A program made the translations under genes and the position numbers. A stretch of 64,000 nt of DNA from UBA4782 sp034430215 (GTDB lineage Bacteria; Chloroflexota; Anaerolineae; Anaerolineales; Anaerolineaceae), in assembly GCA_034430215.1 (NCBI GenBank), contig DAOUFE010000013.1:40573-104572 (forward strand). Direction: 5' to 3'. Shown one piece after another: positions 8,654 through 17,883 of the stretch (within the stretch, counting starts at the first letter, position 1; every line of letters begins with the position of its first letter). The notes under the pieces were generated by a model, which did no database searches, was not told the origin of the DNA, and saw only the letters and a program-made list of their open reading frames with translations.

Positions 8654-9646
8654 ATGTCACCTCATACCCCAAAAACTGTACGCAAAAGCCCATATTTACC
8701 ATTTGGCGATCAAAAAACAGCACCGTTTTACGGCATGGATATCTTATCGGTTAAACAGTTCAAACGCAGCGACCTGGAATATATATTTGGTGTCGCACAT
8801 GAAATGGCTGGCATGGTTCGCCGCGTAGGAACCTTTGACCTGTTGAAAGGAAAAATCCTGGCCAACCTGTTTTATGAACCTTCCACCCGTACCTCATCAT
8901 CTTTCACCGCTGCTATGGAACGGCTGGGTGGCAGCGTCATCCCGATCAATGAAGTACGTTACTCTTCAGTATCGAAAGGCGAATCACTTCCCGATACCAT
9001 CCGTACGCTGGAAGCCTATACAGATGTGATTGTGCTGCGTCATCCAGAAATAGGTTCAGCAGCCTTGGCTGCTAAATATGCCCGTAAACCCATCATCAAC
9101 GCGGGTGACGGAGCTGGTGAACACCCAACCCAGGCTCTGCTCGATCTTTTCACCATTTTGGAAGAAATGAACCGGGTGGATGGGTTGACGATCACCATGG
9201 TAGGCGATCTGAAATACGGGCGTACGGTACACTCCCTTGCACGCTTGTTGACGCTCTTCGATGTAAAGATCAACTACGTTTCGCCAGAAATTTTGCCGAT
9301 GCCAGAAGAGGTCGTAAAAGAAGTAGAAGCAAAAGGCACCCCTCAAGCACATTACACCACATTGGAAGAAGCCCTGCCAGAAAGTGATGTGGTCTACGTA
9401 ACCCGTGTACAAAAAGAACGCTTCACGGATGAAAAAGAATACGAAAAAGTGAAGGGCAGTTATATCATCAGTCCCGAGACATTGAAGATCGCCAAAGATG
9501 ACATGATCGTGATGCACCCCTTGCCACGTGTGGGCGAGATCAGTATGGAACTCGATGACGATCCACGCGCAGCTTATTTCCGTCAGGTTGAATACGGTCT
9601 TTATGTCCGTATGGCTTTACTGGCGATCGTTTTAGGAAAAGCATAG
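8654..9646 (+). CDS. pyrB: Aspartate carbamoyltransferase catalytic subunit
   Basis: PyrB condenses carbamoyl phosphate and aspartate. The 330-residue protein has the carbamoyl-phosphate loop STRTSSSFTAAMERLGG, the RHPEIGSAALAAKYA and GDGAGEHPTQALLDLFTI segments, and the aspartate-binding region MHPLPRVGEI. No PyrI regulatory subunit is encoded nearby, so control may lie at the operon leader. The start at ATG 8654 is set by AAGGAG at 8641-8646. The first 30 residues (up to APFYGMDILSV) form an extra N-terminal stretch before the usual family start. The gap to pyrC is 34 bases. Confidence 0.95.
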   Translation: MSPHTPKTVRKSPYLPFGDQKTAPFYGMDILSVKQFKRSDLEYIFGVAHEMAGMVRRVGTFDLLKGKILANLFYEPSTRTSSSFTAAMERLGGSVIPINEVRYSSVSKGESLPDTIRTLEAYTDVIVLRHPEIGSAALAAKYARKPIINAGDGAGEHPTQALLDLFTILEEMNRVDGLTITMVGDLKYGRTVHSLARLLTLFDVKINYVSPEILPMPEEVVKEVEAKGTPQAHYTTLEEALPESDVVYVTRVQKERFTDEKEYEKVKGSYIISPETLKIAKDDMIVMHPLPRVGEISMELDDDPRAAYFRQVEYGLYVRMALLAIVLGKA

Positions 9647-9683
9647 TCAAATCTGTAAATCTACTAATCTACAGGAGGTTTTC

Positions 9684-11114
9684 ATGATTGCATTCTTTAC
9701 CATGCTCGAAGAGCGGGCAAAACAAACAGGTTCTCTTTTATGTGTCGGGCTTGATCCTCATCCGGCGGACTTGCCTGCTCAAACAGCCCTGGCAGCGCGC
9801 GATTTCTGCCTGCGTCTGATTGAAAAAACAGCCGATGTAGCACTGGCGTATAAACCCAATGCAGCATTCTTTGAGATATATGGATCAGAAGGATGGAAAG
9901 CGCTTGCAGAAGTGATCGCGGCAGCTCCGCATGGCACCCCCATGATATTGGATGCAAAACGGGGAGATATATCCTCCACAGCAGATGCATATGCCAAAGC
10001 AGCTTTTGAAACGCTCAAAGCACAGTGCATTACCTTGAGCCCATACCTGGGGCATGACAGTCTGCAGCCATTCATCAAAGATCCAGAAAAAGGCATTTTC
10101 TTGCTCTGTAAAACCTCTAACCCTAGTTCAGGTGATCTGCAGGATATCACCCTGGCGGGCGAGAATTACCCTCTTACTTTGTATCAAAAAGTAGCTAAAC
10201 TTGCCGCACAATGGAACACCGCCAACAATATTGGTGTGGTAGCTGGTGCTACCCATCCCAACGCCTTGCGCAAAGTACGCCAGGCAGCTCCAGATTTATG
10301 GATCCTGGCGCCTGGCGTAGGTGCACAGGGTGGTGACCTGCAAGCAGCTTTACAGGCAGGCTTGCGCAGTGATGGATTAGGAATGCTAATTCCGGTTTCA
10401 CGCGGTGTTGCCTGCGATCCCGATCCACATGCCGCTGCGAAGAAGCTGATGGATGAGATCAATAAAGAACGGAAAGTAGTCATCAGCCAGGCTGTTCTGG
10501 CTGAAAAAGAGCCTGCTGTTCCACCTGCCCTGGCAGAAGGGCTGCTGCAGGCAGGCTGCATCCGTTTTGGAAACTTCACCCTGAAATCGGGGTTGCAGTC
10601 GCCTATTTACATCGATCTGCGCCAACTGGTCACGTATCCAAAACTGCTGGCTGAAGTTGCTTCTGCATATATTACTTTACTGAAGGGTTTGAAATATGAT
10701 CGGTTGGCAGCTCTACCTTACGCTGCTCTCCCCATCGCCACAGCTATATCCTTGCAAACTGGCGAACCCATGCTTTATCCACGCAAAGAAGTAAAAGACT
10801 ATGGCACAAAAGCGGAAATCGAGGGAGAATATAAAGAAGGCGAGAAAGTAGTAGTGATCGATGATCTGACCACTACGGGTGGCAGCAAATTTGAAGCCAT
10901 CGAAAAACTGACCGCTGCCGGATTAAAAGTAGAAGATGTAGTAGTACTGGTTGACCGCCAATCTGGTGCAGCGGAAGCACTGCAGCAGGCAGGGATCAAA
11001 CTCCATGCTGTGCTGACATTATCCCGCCTGATCGATTACTGGGAAAAAGCTAACCGTATTCCTGCAGAGCAGATCCAGGCTGTACGCGAATTTCTAAAGG
11101 TGCAACCAGGATAA
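9684..11114 (+). CDS. pyrF-pyrE: Bifunctional orotidine-5'-phosphate decarboxylase / orotate phosphoribosyltransferase
   Basis: One 476-residue protein joins the last two steps of UMP synthesis. Residues 1-270 are an OMP decarboxylase of the type with LCVGLDPHPADLP and the catalytic DAKRGDI motif. Residues 285-476 are an orotate phosphoribosyltransferase with FGNFTLKSGLQSPIYIDLR, the YPRKEVKDYGTKAEIEGEY loop and the PRPP motif VVVIDDLTTTGGS. The order decarboxylase-then-transferase is the reverse of animal UMP synthase. A good AGGAGG site precedes ATG 9684. The operon contains no pyrD or pyrK, so dihydroorotate dehydrogenase must be elsewhere. Confidence 0.95.
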   Translation: MIAFFTMLEERAKQTGSLLCVGLDPHPADLPAQTALAARDFCLRLIEKTADVALAYKPNAAFFEIYGSEGWKALAEVIAAAPHGTPMILDAKRGDISSTADAYAKAAFETLKAQCITLSPYLGHDSLQPFIKDPEKGIFLLCKTSNPSSGDLQDITLAGENYPLTLYQKVAKLAAQWNTANNIGVVAGATHPNALRKVRQAAPDLWILAPGVGAQGGDLQAALQAGLRSDGLGMLIPVSRGVACDPDPHAAAKKLMDEINKERKVVISQAVLAEKEPAVPPALAEGLLQAGCIRFGNFTLKSGLQSPIYIDLRQLVTYPKLLAEVASAYITLLKGLKYDRLAALPYAALPIATAISLQTGEPMLYPRKEVKDYGTKAEIEGEYKEGEKVVVIDDLTTTGGSKFEAIEKLTAAGLKVEDVVVLVDRQSGAAEALQQAGIKLHAVLTLSRLIDYWEKANRIPAEQIQAVREFLKVQPG

Positions 11115-11129
11115 AGAAACCAGGTAAAA

Positions 11130-11933
11130 ATGAAAACAACTGCCTACCGTACTGATAATGAAGGATGGATACTTGCTATCACCCTGATCGTTCTGGTGAT
11201 CGCCGGGATCATTGCAGCAGGTCCAACACTATGTATTGCCCCCATCCTGGTATTACTGATGATCGGGCTTGCCTATGCAATGAACCAATCATCCCATCAT
11301 GATCTGTTACAGCGGGCAAAAAAAGTCTCTCTGCAAACCAGCCCACAGCTGAACATGCTGGTTCATGAATGTCAGGAACGGCTAGATCCAGGAGAGCTGG
11401 ATGTATTCGTTGTCCCCAGCCGACAATTGAATGCATATACCTTTGGGTTTAACCCACCTCGGGCAGTGGTGCTTTACAGCTCATTGCTCGAGGTGATGGA
11501 TGCTGATGAATTGAAATTTATCATCGGGCATGAAATGGGTCATGTGGCATTGGGACATACATGGCTAAACACGTTATTGGGTGGAATGTCGGGTGTGCCG
11601 GTAAGTCTGGGTGCTGCCGTGGTACTCACCTTTGCTTTTCGCTGGTGGAACCGTGCCTGCGAATACTCAGCTGATCGGGCTGGTTTGCTCGCCTGCGGTG
11701 ACCCGCGCAAGGCTACCACGGCAATGGTCAAGCTGGTAGCAAGAGAAGCAGATACACCGGCAGAAGTAGCCATGGTTTTGAAAGCATTGGACAGACAGGA
11801 TGATGATATTGGAAATGTCCTGGCGGAGTCTATGGCAACCCATCCGATGCTTATCAAGCGGATCAATGCGGTCAATGCATATGCTCGCAGCGCAGAATAC
11901 CAGCACATCTTGCAGCAAGTGAGCCGGAAATAA
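11130..11933 (+). CDS. M48-family membrane zinc metallopeptidase (HtpX-like)
   Basis: The 267-residue protein starts with two adjacent transmembrane segments (WILAITLIVLVIAGIIAAG and ILVLLMIGLAYAM), followed by a catalytic domain. The zinc motif is in FIIGHEMGHVALGHTW near residues 130-145, and the third ligand is the Glu of CEYSADRAGLLACGD. A hydrophobic stretch, GVPVSLGAAVVLTFAF, lies between them, as in HtpX and Ste24-like enzymes. It lacks the repeats seen in secreted BepA-type members. It follows pyrFE by only 15 bases and may share that transcript, although a functional link to pyrimidines is not apparent. Confidence 0.87.
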   Translation: MKTTAYRTDNEGWILAITLIVLVIAGIIAAGPTLCIAPILVLLMIGLAYAMNQSSHHDLLQRAKKVSLQTSPQLNMLVHECQERLDPGELDVFVVPSRQLNAYTFGFNPPRAVVLYSSLLEVMDADELKFIIGHEMGHVALGHTWLNTLLGGMSGVPVSLGAAVVLTFAFRWWNRACEYSADRAGLLACGDPRKATTAMVKLVAREADTPAEVAMVLKALDRQDDDIGNVLAESMATHPMLIKRINAVNAYARSAEYQHILQQVSRK

Positions 11934-11950
11934 TAATTTTAAAATATATA

Positions 11951-11985
11951 GGGTACGTTCTGAAAACTGACTGTACCCAATTTTT
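11951..11985 (+). terminator. Terminator after the pyr operon/M48 gene
   Basis: GGGTAC (11951-11956) pairs with GTACCC (11973-11978) over a 16-base loop, followed by AATTTTT. The stem is short but the T-run is clear. Confidence 0.55.
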
Positions 11986-12017
11986 CGTCATTGCAAGCCT
12001 GTTTTTTGGCGAAGCAA
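11986..12017. repeat. REP-like palindromic intergenic element (CGTCATTGCAAGCC...GGCGAAGCAA)
   Basis: CGTCATTGCAAGCC, a T-run, then GGCGAAGCAA. This matches the general pattern GTCATTGCGAGCC...GGCGAAGCAATCT that I know as an interspersed intergenic repeat in several bacterial genomes, including Chloroflexota. A related element lies at 21688-21814. Confidence 0.5.
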
Positions 12018-12092
12018 ATAAAGAAGGAGTACTCCTCTCGCCTGTTGTACCCTCACCATTTTGAAAAGCGAAAATTTGGAGAAAATCTGGCT

Positions 12093-12129
12093 CCTTCCCC
12101 TAAATCCAGGTTTTGGATTTGGGGGAAGG
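12093..12129. repeat. Long hairpin in the intergenic region
   Basis: CCTTCCCCTAAATCCA (12093-12108) pairs with TGGATTTGGGGGAAGG (12114-12129) with one T-G pair and a 5-base loop. No T-run follows directly. It is probably part of the same repeat-rich intergenic region rather than a terminator. Confidence 0.55.
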
Positions 12130-12200
12130 CTGGGAAGGGGGTCATGAGTTTGTTTATTAATTCCTTGTTTTTTTGGTGATTTTCGTAGGTTTTTTCTTGA

Positions 12201-12926
12201 TTATTCCGTTGCACGTGTCTTTAATAAATTAATCAGCACATCCAGAAATGGATTATTCATCGCAGTGGTTCGTGCAGTTGTGGTGGCTGTATCAGTTCCA
12301 TCCGTCTGAGTGTCAGTACCTGGCATGATGCCACCCATTCCCATATCATTGCCACTGGGCATACCCGCACCACCACCCATTCCGCCCGCCATACCACCTG
12401 GATCCCCAGCTCCTCTGCCCATATTACCACCTGGGACTACCACATCACCACCTGGAAATCCCATATTATTCCCTGGCATTTGATCCATGGAAGCACCTGG
12501 AGTACTGCTAATACCTGGCCTAAAACCCATAGTTACACCAAGATCACTGGCAATTGTTGTCATATCTTGATCGGAGAGATCCATTGCATTGATCGCCTGT
12601 AATTGTGCAGTGGTCAATGTCTCCTGGATCTGTTGATAGAGTGCTTCCATTTCTGCATCTGAAATAGTGTCACTGTTGCTGAAGACTTTGACACCTTTCC
12701 ATAAAGGCAACAGTTCCTTTGCCTGTTCAGCAGTTACAGCATTATCAGTACCTTCGAGTTTCAAAATGCCGATCGCCAGTTTAGTTTCTAGCGTCATGGT
12801 TGACGCATCTATCGTACCAGAAGTCTGGGCAATTACCTTGTTACCTAAAAAAGTAATATAGACAAATACACCAGCAGCAACCACAATCACAGCCGCAATA
12901 ACCATCCAGATATATTTCTTTTTCAT
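12201..12926 (-). CDS. Membrane-anchored Met/Gly-rich protein at the end of the efflux operon
   Basis: The 241-residue protein has one N-terminal transmembrane segment (WMVIAAVIVVAAGVFVYITF), so most of it lies outside. Residues 45-120 are helical, with the pattern EQAKELLPLWKGV, NSDTISDAEMEAL and LTTAQLQAINAM. A low-complexity region with many Met and Gly (NMGFPGGD, GMAGGMGGGAGM, NDMGMGG) follows, and the C-terminus is amphipathic. I recall similar small proteins next to MacB-type exporters in Gram-positive-like bacteria but know no function. It may be an accessory or metal-binding component. It is the last gene of the operon, 31 bases after the permease gene. Confidence 0.65.
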   Translation of the reverse strand: MKKKYIWMVIAAVIVVAAGVFVYITFLGNKVIAQTSGTIDASTMTLETKLAIGILKLEGTDNAVTAEQAKELLPLWKGVKVFSNSDTISDAEMEALYQQIQETLTTAQLQAINAMDLSDQDMTTIASDLGVTMGFRPGISSTPGASMDQMPGNNMGFPGGDVVVPGGNMGRGAGDPGGMAGGMGGGAGMPSGNDMGMGGIMPGTDTQTDGTDTATTTARTTAMNNPFLDVLINLLKTRATE

Positions 12927-12957
12927 CTTCTACTTTCCTTTTCTTATTTCCTTTTGC

Positions 12958-14199
12958 TTATTCATGTCTGAGTGCGACAATAGGATCCAACTGTGCAGCT
13001 TTGTGAGCCGGCAGGTATCCAAAGAAAATGCCAATGAGCGCAGCCGAGCAGAATGACAAAATAATGGAGAAACTGGAAATTACTGTACGCATTCCGCTCA
13101 ATGATCCAAACAACCAGGAGCCAACCACCCCTGCAATTACACCAATTACTCCTCCGAGTAAACTTAACATCAGAGCTTCGAGCAAGAACTGGGTTTGAAT
13201 ATCACCTGGAGTAGCGCCTACTGCCTGCCGTAATCCAATTTCACGCGTGCGCTCAGTGACACTTACCAGCATGATATTCATGATCCCAATGCCACCCACA
13301 ATCAGGGAAACACCAGCCACCCATCCCAACAAAGTGCGGAAAGATGAAGTGGTGGATTCCTGGGTCTCGATAATGTCATCCTGTGTGGTGATATTGAAAT
13401 CCGCTGTATCCACTGTTACCTCGTGCCTGTTAACCAGCAGCAAGGTGATCTGTTGGACCACTGCTTCCATCTGGTCTTTATCTTTTACGGAGACAATGAT
13501 CATCCGTACATCGTCACCCATGATACGGGCGAATTGAGATGGTGTGAATTTCTTAAACACGACTGAAATGGGGGTGTAGATCTGTTCATCGTAATCTGTA
13601 CCTGAAGATAATCCTTTGGGGGCAAGAACCCCAATCACGGTCAGTTTAGTATTGCCAACTGTAATATATTGACCAATTGGATCGGTACCCGAATCGCCAA
13701 ATAATTCATCTGAAATAGATGAACCCAACACCACTACTTTACGGGTGTTGTCCATCTCCTCCTGGGTGAAGTATCGTCCGGTGGCAACCTCTACTTCACG
13801 CACGGTAGGGTAATCAATCGTAGTACCAACTACAGTGACATCAGAAAGTGTTATTCCATCAAATTTGATAGTTTCACTGGCTGATTGTTCCACTGAAACT
13901 CCCGCAATACCATTGATTTTTTCACTAATGGCGGTTGCATCATCAAATTTCAATCCACCCGAAGAACTGTTGGGTCCCATGGAAGGACCTCCCCGGGTGA
14001 AAGCCGTCGAAATGAATATCAGGTTGGAGCCCAGCCCATTGATGGCTTCAGAAATAGTAGCCTCAGTACCTGCGCTGACCGCAATCATAATGATGACCGC
14101 GGCAACACCAATGATGACACCCAGCATGGTCAATAGAGAACGTAATTTGTTGGAAAGCAGACTTTTCCAGGCTACTTTCAAAACTTCACGGTAGTTCAT
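12958..14199 (-). CDS. MacB-type ABC transporter permease (FtsX fold)
   Basis: The 413-residue permease has the MacB layout: one TM (LRSLLTMLGVIIGVAAVIIMI) at residues 20-42, a large extracytoplasmic MacB-PCD domain, and three C-terminal TMs from about 290. The last include GIGIMNIMLVSVTERTREIG and the final cytosolic YLPAHKAAQLDPIVALRHE. Such permeases pair with an ATPase and act by mechanotransmission, driving adaptors or export of peptides or lipids from the outer face of the membrane. It overlaps the ATPase gene by 4 bases (ATGA type). No substrate can be inferred. Confidence 0.92.
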   Translation of the reverse strand: MNYREVLKVAWKSLLSNKLRSLLTMLGVIIGVAAVIIMIAVSAGTEATISEAINGLGSNLIFISTAFTRGGPSMGPNSSSGGLKFDDATAISEKINGIAGVSVEQSASETIKFDGITLSDVTVVGTTIDYPTVREVEVATGRYFTQEEMDNTRKVVVLGSSISDELFGDSGTDPIGQYITVGNTKLTVIGVLAPKGLSSGTDYDEQIYTPISVVFKKFTPSQFARIMGDDVRMIIVSVKDKDQMEAVVQQITLLLVNRHEVTVDTADFNITTQDDIIETQESTTSSFRTLLGWVAGVSLIVGGIGIMNIMLVSVTERTREIGLRQAVGATPGDIQTQFLLEALMLSLLGGVIGVIAGVVGSWLFGSLSGMRTVISSFSIILSFCSAALIGIFFGYLPAHKAAQLDPIVALRHE

Positions 14200-14963
14200 T
14201 CTGATGCTCCTTCCGATGCCACTTTTTGAGTTTCACCATGCACAGATTTCAAAATAGGATTTCGGTTTGTTCTTTCCATAGCCAATTTACCATCACGGAT
14301 AAGGATGATCCTTCCTGCGTGTTGTGCAATATCAGGTTCGTGGGTAACCATCACAATGGTACGTCCTCGATCATTAAGTTCATGCAAGATATCCATGATC
14401 TCAATACTGGAACGTGTATCCAGGTTGCCGGTAGGCTCATCCGCCAGGATCAAAACCGGGTCATTTATAAGAGCCCTGGCAATGGCAACACGCTGTTGCT
14501 GCCCGCCTGACATCTGGTTGGGAAGGTGATCCGCCCGCTCTTTCAGACCCACGCTTTCCAGTGCAGCCAGCACCTTTTGCTTTCGTTCTTCCATAGGAAT
14601 ATTACCCTCCCTCTGATACATCATCGGAAGCATGACATTTTCCAATGCGGTTTGACGAGGAAGAAGGTTATACGATTGAAAGACAAATCCCAACTGGCGG
14701 CTTCGAATGAACGCCAGTTCTTTCCGGCTATACTCACTCACATCTTCCCCTGCAAGGATATAGTGACCACCTGAAGGTCTATCCAGGCAAGCCAGAATAT
14801 TGAGGAGAGTGCTTTTTCCTGAACCGCTGGGACCCATAATGGCAACAAATTCACCTTCATGGATCTGGATGTTAAGGTCATCCAGTGCAGTCACTCTGTA
14901 CTCGCCCTCGCCATAAATTTTCGTTAATCCAATCGTCTCGATGATCGTATGATTCTCGCTCAT
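14196..14963 (-). CDS. MacB/LolD-type ABC transporter ATPase
   Basis: The 255-residue ATPase energises the adjacent FtsX-fold permease. All motifs are intact: Walker A GPSGSGKST near residue 44, Q-loop GFVFQSYNLLPR, signature MSGGQQQRVAIARAL, Walker B LILADEPTGNLD and the switch VTHEP. It shows the short insert typical of LolD/MacB ATPases. It overlaps both neighbours by 4 bases, so permease, ATPase and the nearest adaptor are translationally coupled. Confidence 0.95.
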   Translation of the reverse strand: MSENHTIIETIGLTKIYGEGEYRVTALDDLNIQIHEGEFVAIMGPSGSGKSTLLNILACLDRPSGGHYILAGEDVSEYSRKELAFIRSRQLGFVFQSYNLLPRQTALENVMLPMMYQREGNIPMEERKQKVLAALESVGLKERADHLPNQMSGGQQQRVAIARALINDPVLILADEPTGNLDTRSSIEIMDILHELNDRGRTIVMVTHEPDIAQHAGRIILIRDGKLAMERTNRNPILKSVHGETQKVASEGASE

Positions 14964-16381
14964 GATTGCGTCTCCAAAATACCTGTCGTAACCACATCAC
15001 CCTCTTTCAGCCCAGATGTGACAACGGTATAAGTCGAATCGGATAGGCCAATTTCGACAACAGTCAGAGTAAGTTTGCCATTGGCACCCACTACAAATAC
15101 ACCATATTGATCATCCCCCAGGTCATGCACCGCTTCCACAGGCACCAGGAGCGCATTTTCTGCCTCACCACCAATAACTTCAACGGAGGCATTCAATCCT
15201 TCGATCACAACCACAGAATCATTTTCATTGGATAGGTCAAGCTGGATGACCCCCTGTACTACCTGATAACCATTCATTGTCTGCAGGGTTGGATTGATCT
15301 CTGTTACTGTTCCTTCAAACACCTTATTGGGAATGGCATCAAAAGTGACTTTAGCAGAAGCACCTTCAGAAACTTTATCCAGATCGGTTTCATCCACCCA
15401 GAACTCTACTTCAGGGTGTACCAGGTCAGCGATCGTGATGAAAGAGCCTGTTCCGACCTCGTCACCTACTTCGCCCTCGATGGAAAGGATTGTGCCATCG
15501 AATGGGGCGTAGATGGTAGTGCCTTTCAAGGTGGCAAATGCCTTGTCATAGGCAATCTGTGCTGCGGCTACACTTGTCTCAGCAATTGCCAGGTCAGAAG
15601 GATCAATCCCATTATTTGCTTGTAGTTCAGCTAATTTATCTTCTGCTTCTTTGACTGCTGCTTCTGCCAGAGTTAAGGTGGCCTGCGATGAATCGATCTC
15701 ATATTGGGTATATCCAGCGCAATATTGATAGGTGGCATATGCCTGTTCGACTTTCGTTTTTGCCGGGAGAATAACTTTTAAGTAATAATCCTGATTGGTG
15801 TTGCTTTGATCCAGAGCGTTCAGGGCTTCTTGAGCTTTCATATATGCCGCGTAATAAACATCTGTGGTGTCCTGGTCACAGCGTGCCATCCCTGCTGTCA
15901 ATACGTTAGATTGAGCTTCCTCGAGTTCCTTTTGCGCATTTGCCAAAGTAAGGGCTGCATTTGCCAGGTTGGTCTCTGCACTATTTTTTACTTCTTCCAG
16001 ATTTTGATTGGCAGCTTTAAGATCCAATTCAGCCGTAGTCAGGGCAGATTGCAGGGTACTGATGTCAGCAATTCTTGCCAATTCCTGTCCTTCGGTCACT
16101 TTGTCGCCCACAGCTACAGAGATGGAAGCCACAGTTCCTGATGCAGTAAAGCTTAAGTTTGTTTTTTGACCGCCTACCAGTGAACCGGTGCCGCTTGCGG
16201 AGAGTGTCAATGTGCCACGTCGAACCTGAGCAGTCTGGTAACCAGTTTGTTCAGTGGTATTAGCAATAGATGATCTTTTCAAAAGGATATAGCCTAACCC
16301 TGTGGATGCCAGAACTGCAACCATAATAACTGGGATGAGTATCCTCTTATTAACCTTTCTTAATTTCATACGCTCTTTCAT
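14960..16381 (-). CDS. HlyD/MacA-type membrane fusion (adaptor) protein, copy 1
   Basis: The 473-residue adaptor has an N-terminal anchor (RILIPVIMVAVLASTGLGYIL), a lipoyl-like half (RRGTLTLSASGTGSLVGGQ), a coiled-coil hairpin (about 110-270), the second lipoyl half (TTIYAPFDGTILSIEGEVGDE), and beta-barrel and membrane-proximal domains. The hairpin contains cysteines in MARCDQDT and YQYCAGYT, a pattern shared with both neighbours. ATG 16381 is preceded by AAGGAG with an 11-base gap. The frame extends to a TTG at 16405. It overlaps the ATPase gene by 4 bases. Confidence 0.88.
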   Translation of the reverse strand: MKERMKLRKVNKRILIPVIMVAVLASTGLGYILLKRSSIANTTEQTGYQTAQVRRGTLTLSASGTGSLVGGQKTNLSFTASGTVASISVAVGDKVTEGQELARIADISTLQSALTTAELDLKAANQNLEEVKNSAETNLANAALTLANAQKELEEAQSNVLTAGMARCDQDTTDVYYAAYMKAQEALNALDQSNTNQDYYLKVILPAKTKVEQAYATYQYCAGYTQYEIDSSQATLTLAEAAVKEAEDKLAELQANNGIDPSDLAIAETSVAAAQIAYDKAFATLKGTTIYAPFDGTILSIEGEVGDEVGTGSFITIADLVHPEVEFWVDETDLDKVSEGASAKVTFDAIPNKVFEGTVTEINPTLQTMNGYQVVQGVIQLDLSNENDSVVVIEGLNASVEVIGGEAENALLVPVEAVHDLGDDQYGVFVVGANGKLTLTVVEIGLSDSTYTVVTSGLKEGDVVTTGILETQS

Positions 16382-16426
16382 AGGTCTTGAAACTCCTTTA
16401 TCCAAATGGGTAACAAAAAAGTGCCT

Positions 16427-17881
16427 CTATTCAGAAACCTTGCTGGTGATGATGAGCTCTCCATCGCGTAATCCATCAATAATTTCTATATAACTGGCAT
16501 TCTGAAATCCAACTTCTACAAAACGTTTTTCGGGCGTTCCGTCTGAATTCAATACATAGACAAATGATTTACCTTCATCGTTCTGATAAACTGCAGTTAC
16601 AGGCGCAAGCAGCACCCTGCTCGCCTCTCCACAGGTAAGGTATACGGTTCCGTTCATGCCCAGCGATAAATATTTTCCAGGCATCAGCATAGGATCCTGC
16701 AAGGTAACCACCCCTGTTGCCACAGAGGTATTGAACCCTGACATCAATTCAGGTGAAACCTGAGTGACTGTTCCCGTGTACACCCGGTCAGATACTGCAG
16801 ATAGAACCACCTGGGCGCTGCACCCTTCCTGTAATGCTTGATAATCTGATTCATCAACTGAAACATTCATTACCAGTTGCGATAGGTCTGCCATTCTTAT
16901 GAGCGTAGAAGTATCTACACTGTCACCAACCGCTGCATTAATTGCCAGAATAACTCCGTCGGTTGGTGCAACCAACGTTGCATCTGCCAGATCGTTCTGT
17001 GCTTTGGTAAGCTGTAATTGCGCGTTTTCAAGTTTAGCCTGGGCAATTTCGACCGCAATGGGATCTACTCCATTGTGTTCAAGCAAATATTGATAATCTT
17101 TTTCTGCCAGTTCCATCTTGGCTTTTGCAAGCATCCATTTTGCTTCAGACTCATCAGTTTCTGTTTCTGTATACCCTGAGCAATATTGCCAGTTGAGGTA
17201 CGCTGCATCACGGGCATTCTGCAGGGGAGTCAAATTTGTGAGAATATAGTCTTTTCCGTATCCGGTTTTCGGGTTTTCCAGTTCATCCTCCCAAACCTGG
17301 GCTTTTCGACGATAATCCCAGTATTCTGCAAGGAATTTGTCAGAGATCTCACTGCTGCAACGAACTGTTCCACTGGTCACATGGTCTTTATCCGCTTCTT
17401 CAAAAGCTTCCTGTGCTTCCGCTTGATCGAGAAGAGCCTGCGCCAGAGTGGTTTCGCCACTGCTGAGTAATGTAGTCAGTTCATTCTGTGCATCAAGAAC
17501 TGCCTTCTCTTGCTGCTCAAGTTTCACCTGCAAAGAATTCAATTCGCTGGAAATTGCCAGAACATCCCCTGCTTTCACCTCATCGCCAATTTTGACATTC
17601 AGGGTCGCCAGCGTACCAGGGGTGGTAAAAGCAAGATCAATGGTTTTTGCAGCACTTAAGGAGCCTGAACCGGTAGCCGTTACCGTGATATCACCGCGTA
17701 AAGCAGGGGTTGTTTGATAGGCAGTCTGGGTAACTACATTTGTCGTTTGGTTCCCAACGGGAAAGATACAAAGCACAATAACAATGACCAGTATTCCTCC
17801 TGAAGAGATCAATGCGGGGATGCGGTATTTTTTCACAAAGGTTTTAACTGCCTGGAAAAAAGTTTTCATGGGTTCATCCAT
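16427..17881 (-). CDS. HlyD/MacA-type membrane fusion protein, copy 2
   Basis: This 484-residue paralog of the two adjacent adaptors has an anchor at residues 19-42 (IPALISSGGILVIVIVLCIF), a lipoyl half (RGDITVTATGSGSLSAAKTI), a coiled-coil hairpin with TVRCSSEI and WQYCSGYT, a second lipoyl half (ATLVAPTDGVILAINAAVGD) and a C-terminal barrel. It starts 2 bases after the stop of copy 3 with no strong ribosome site, consistent with coupled translation. Three consecutive adaptors for one permease are unusual. They may form a hetero-oligomeric ring or serve different substrates. Confidence 0.88.
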   Translation of the reverse strand: MDEPMKTFFQAVKTFVKKYRIPALISSGGILVIVIVLCIFPVGNQTTNVVTQTAYQTTPALRGDITVTATGSGSLSAAKTIDLAFTTPGTLATLNVKIGDEVKAGDVLAISSELNSLQVKLEQQEKAVLDAQNELTTLLSSGETTLAQALLDQAEAQEAFEEADKDHVTSGTVRCSSEISDKFLAEYWDYRRKAQVWEDELENPKTGYGKDYILTNLTPLQNARDAAYLNWQYCSGYTETETDESEAKWMLAKAKMELAEKDYQYLLEHNGVDPIAVEIAQAKLENAQLQLTKAQNDLADATLVAPTDGVILAINAAVGDSVDTSTLIRMADLSQLVMNVSVDESDYQALQEGCSAQVVLSAVSDRVYTGTVTQVSPELMSGFNTSVATGVVTLQDPMLMPGKYLSLGMNGTVYLTCGEASRVLLAPVTAVYQNDEGKSFVYVLNSDGTPEKRFVEVGFQNASYIEIIDGLRDGELIITSKVSE

Positions 17882-17883
17882 TT

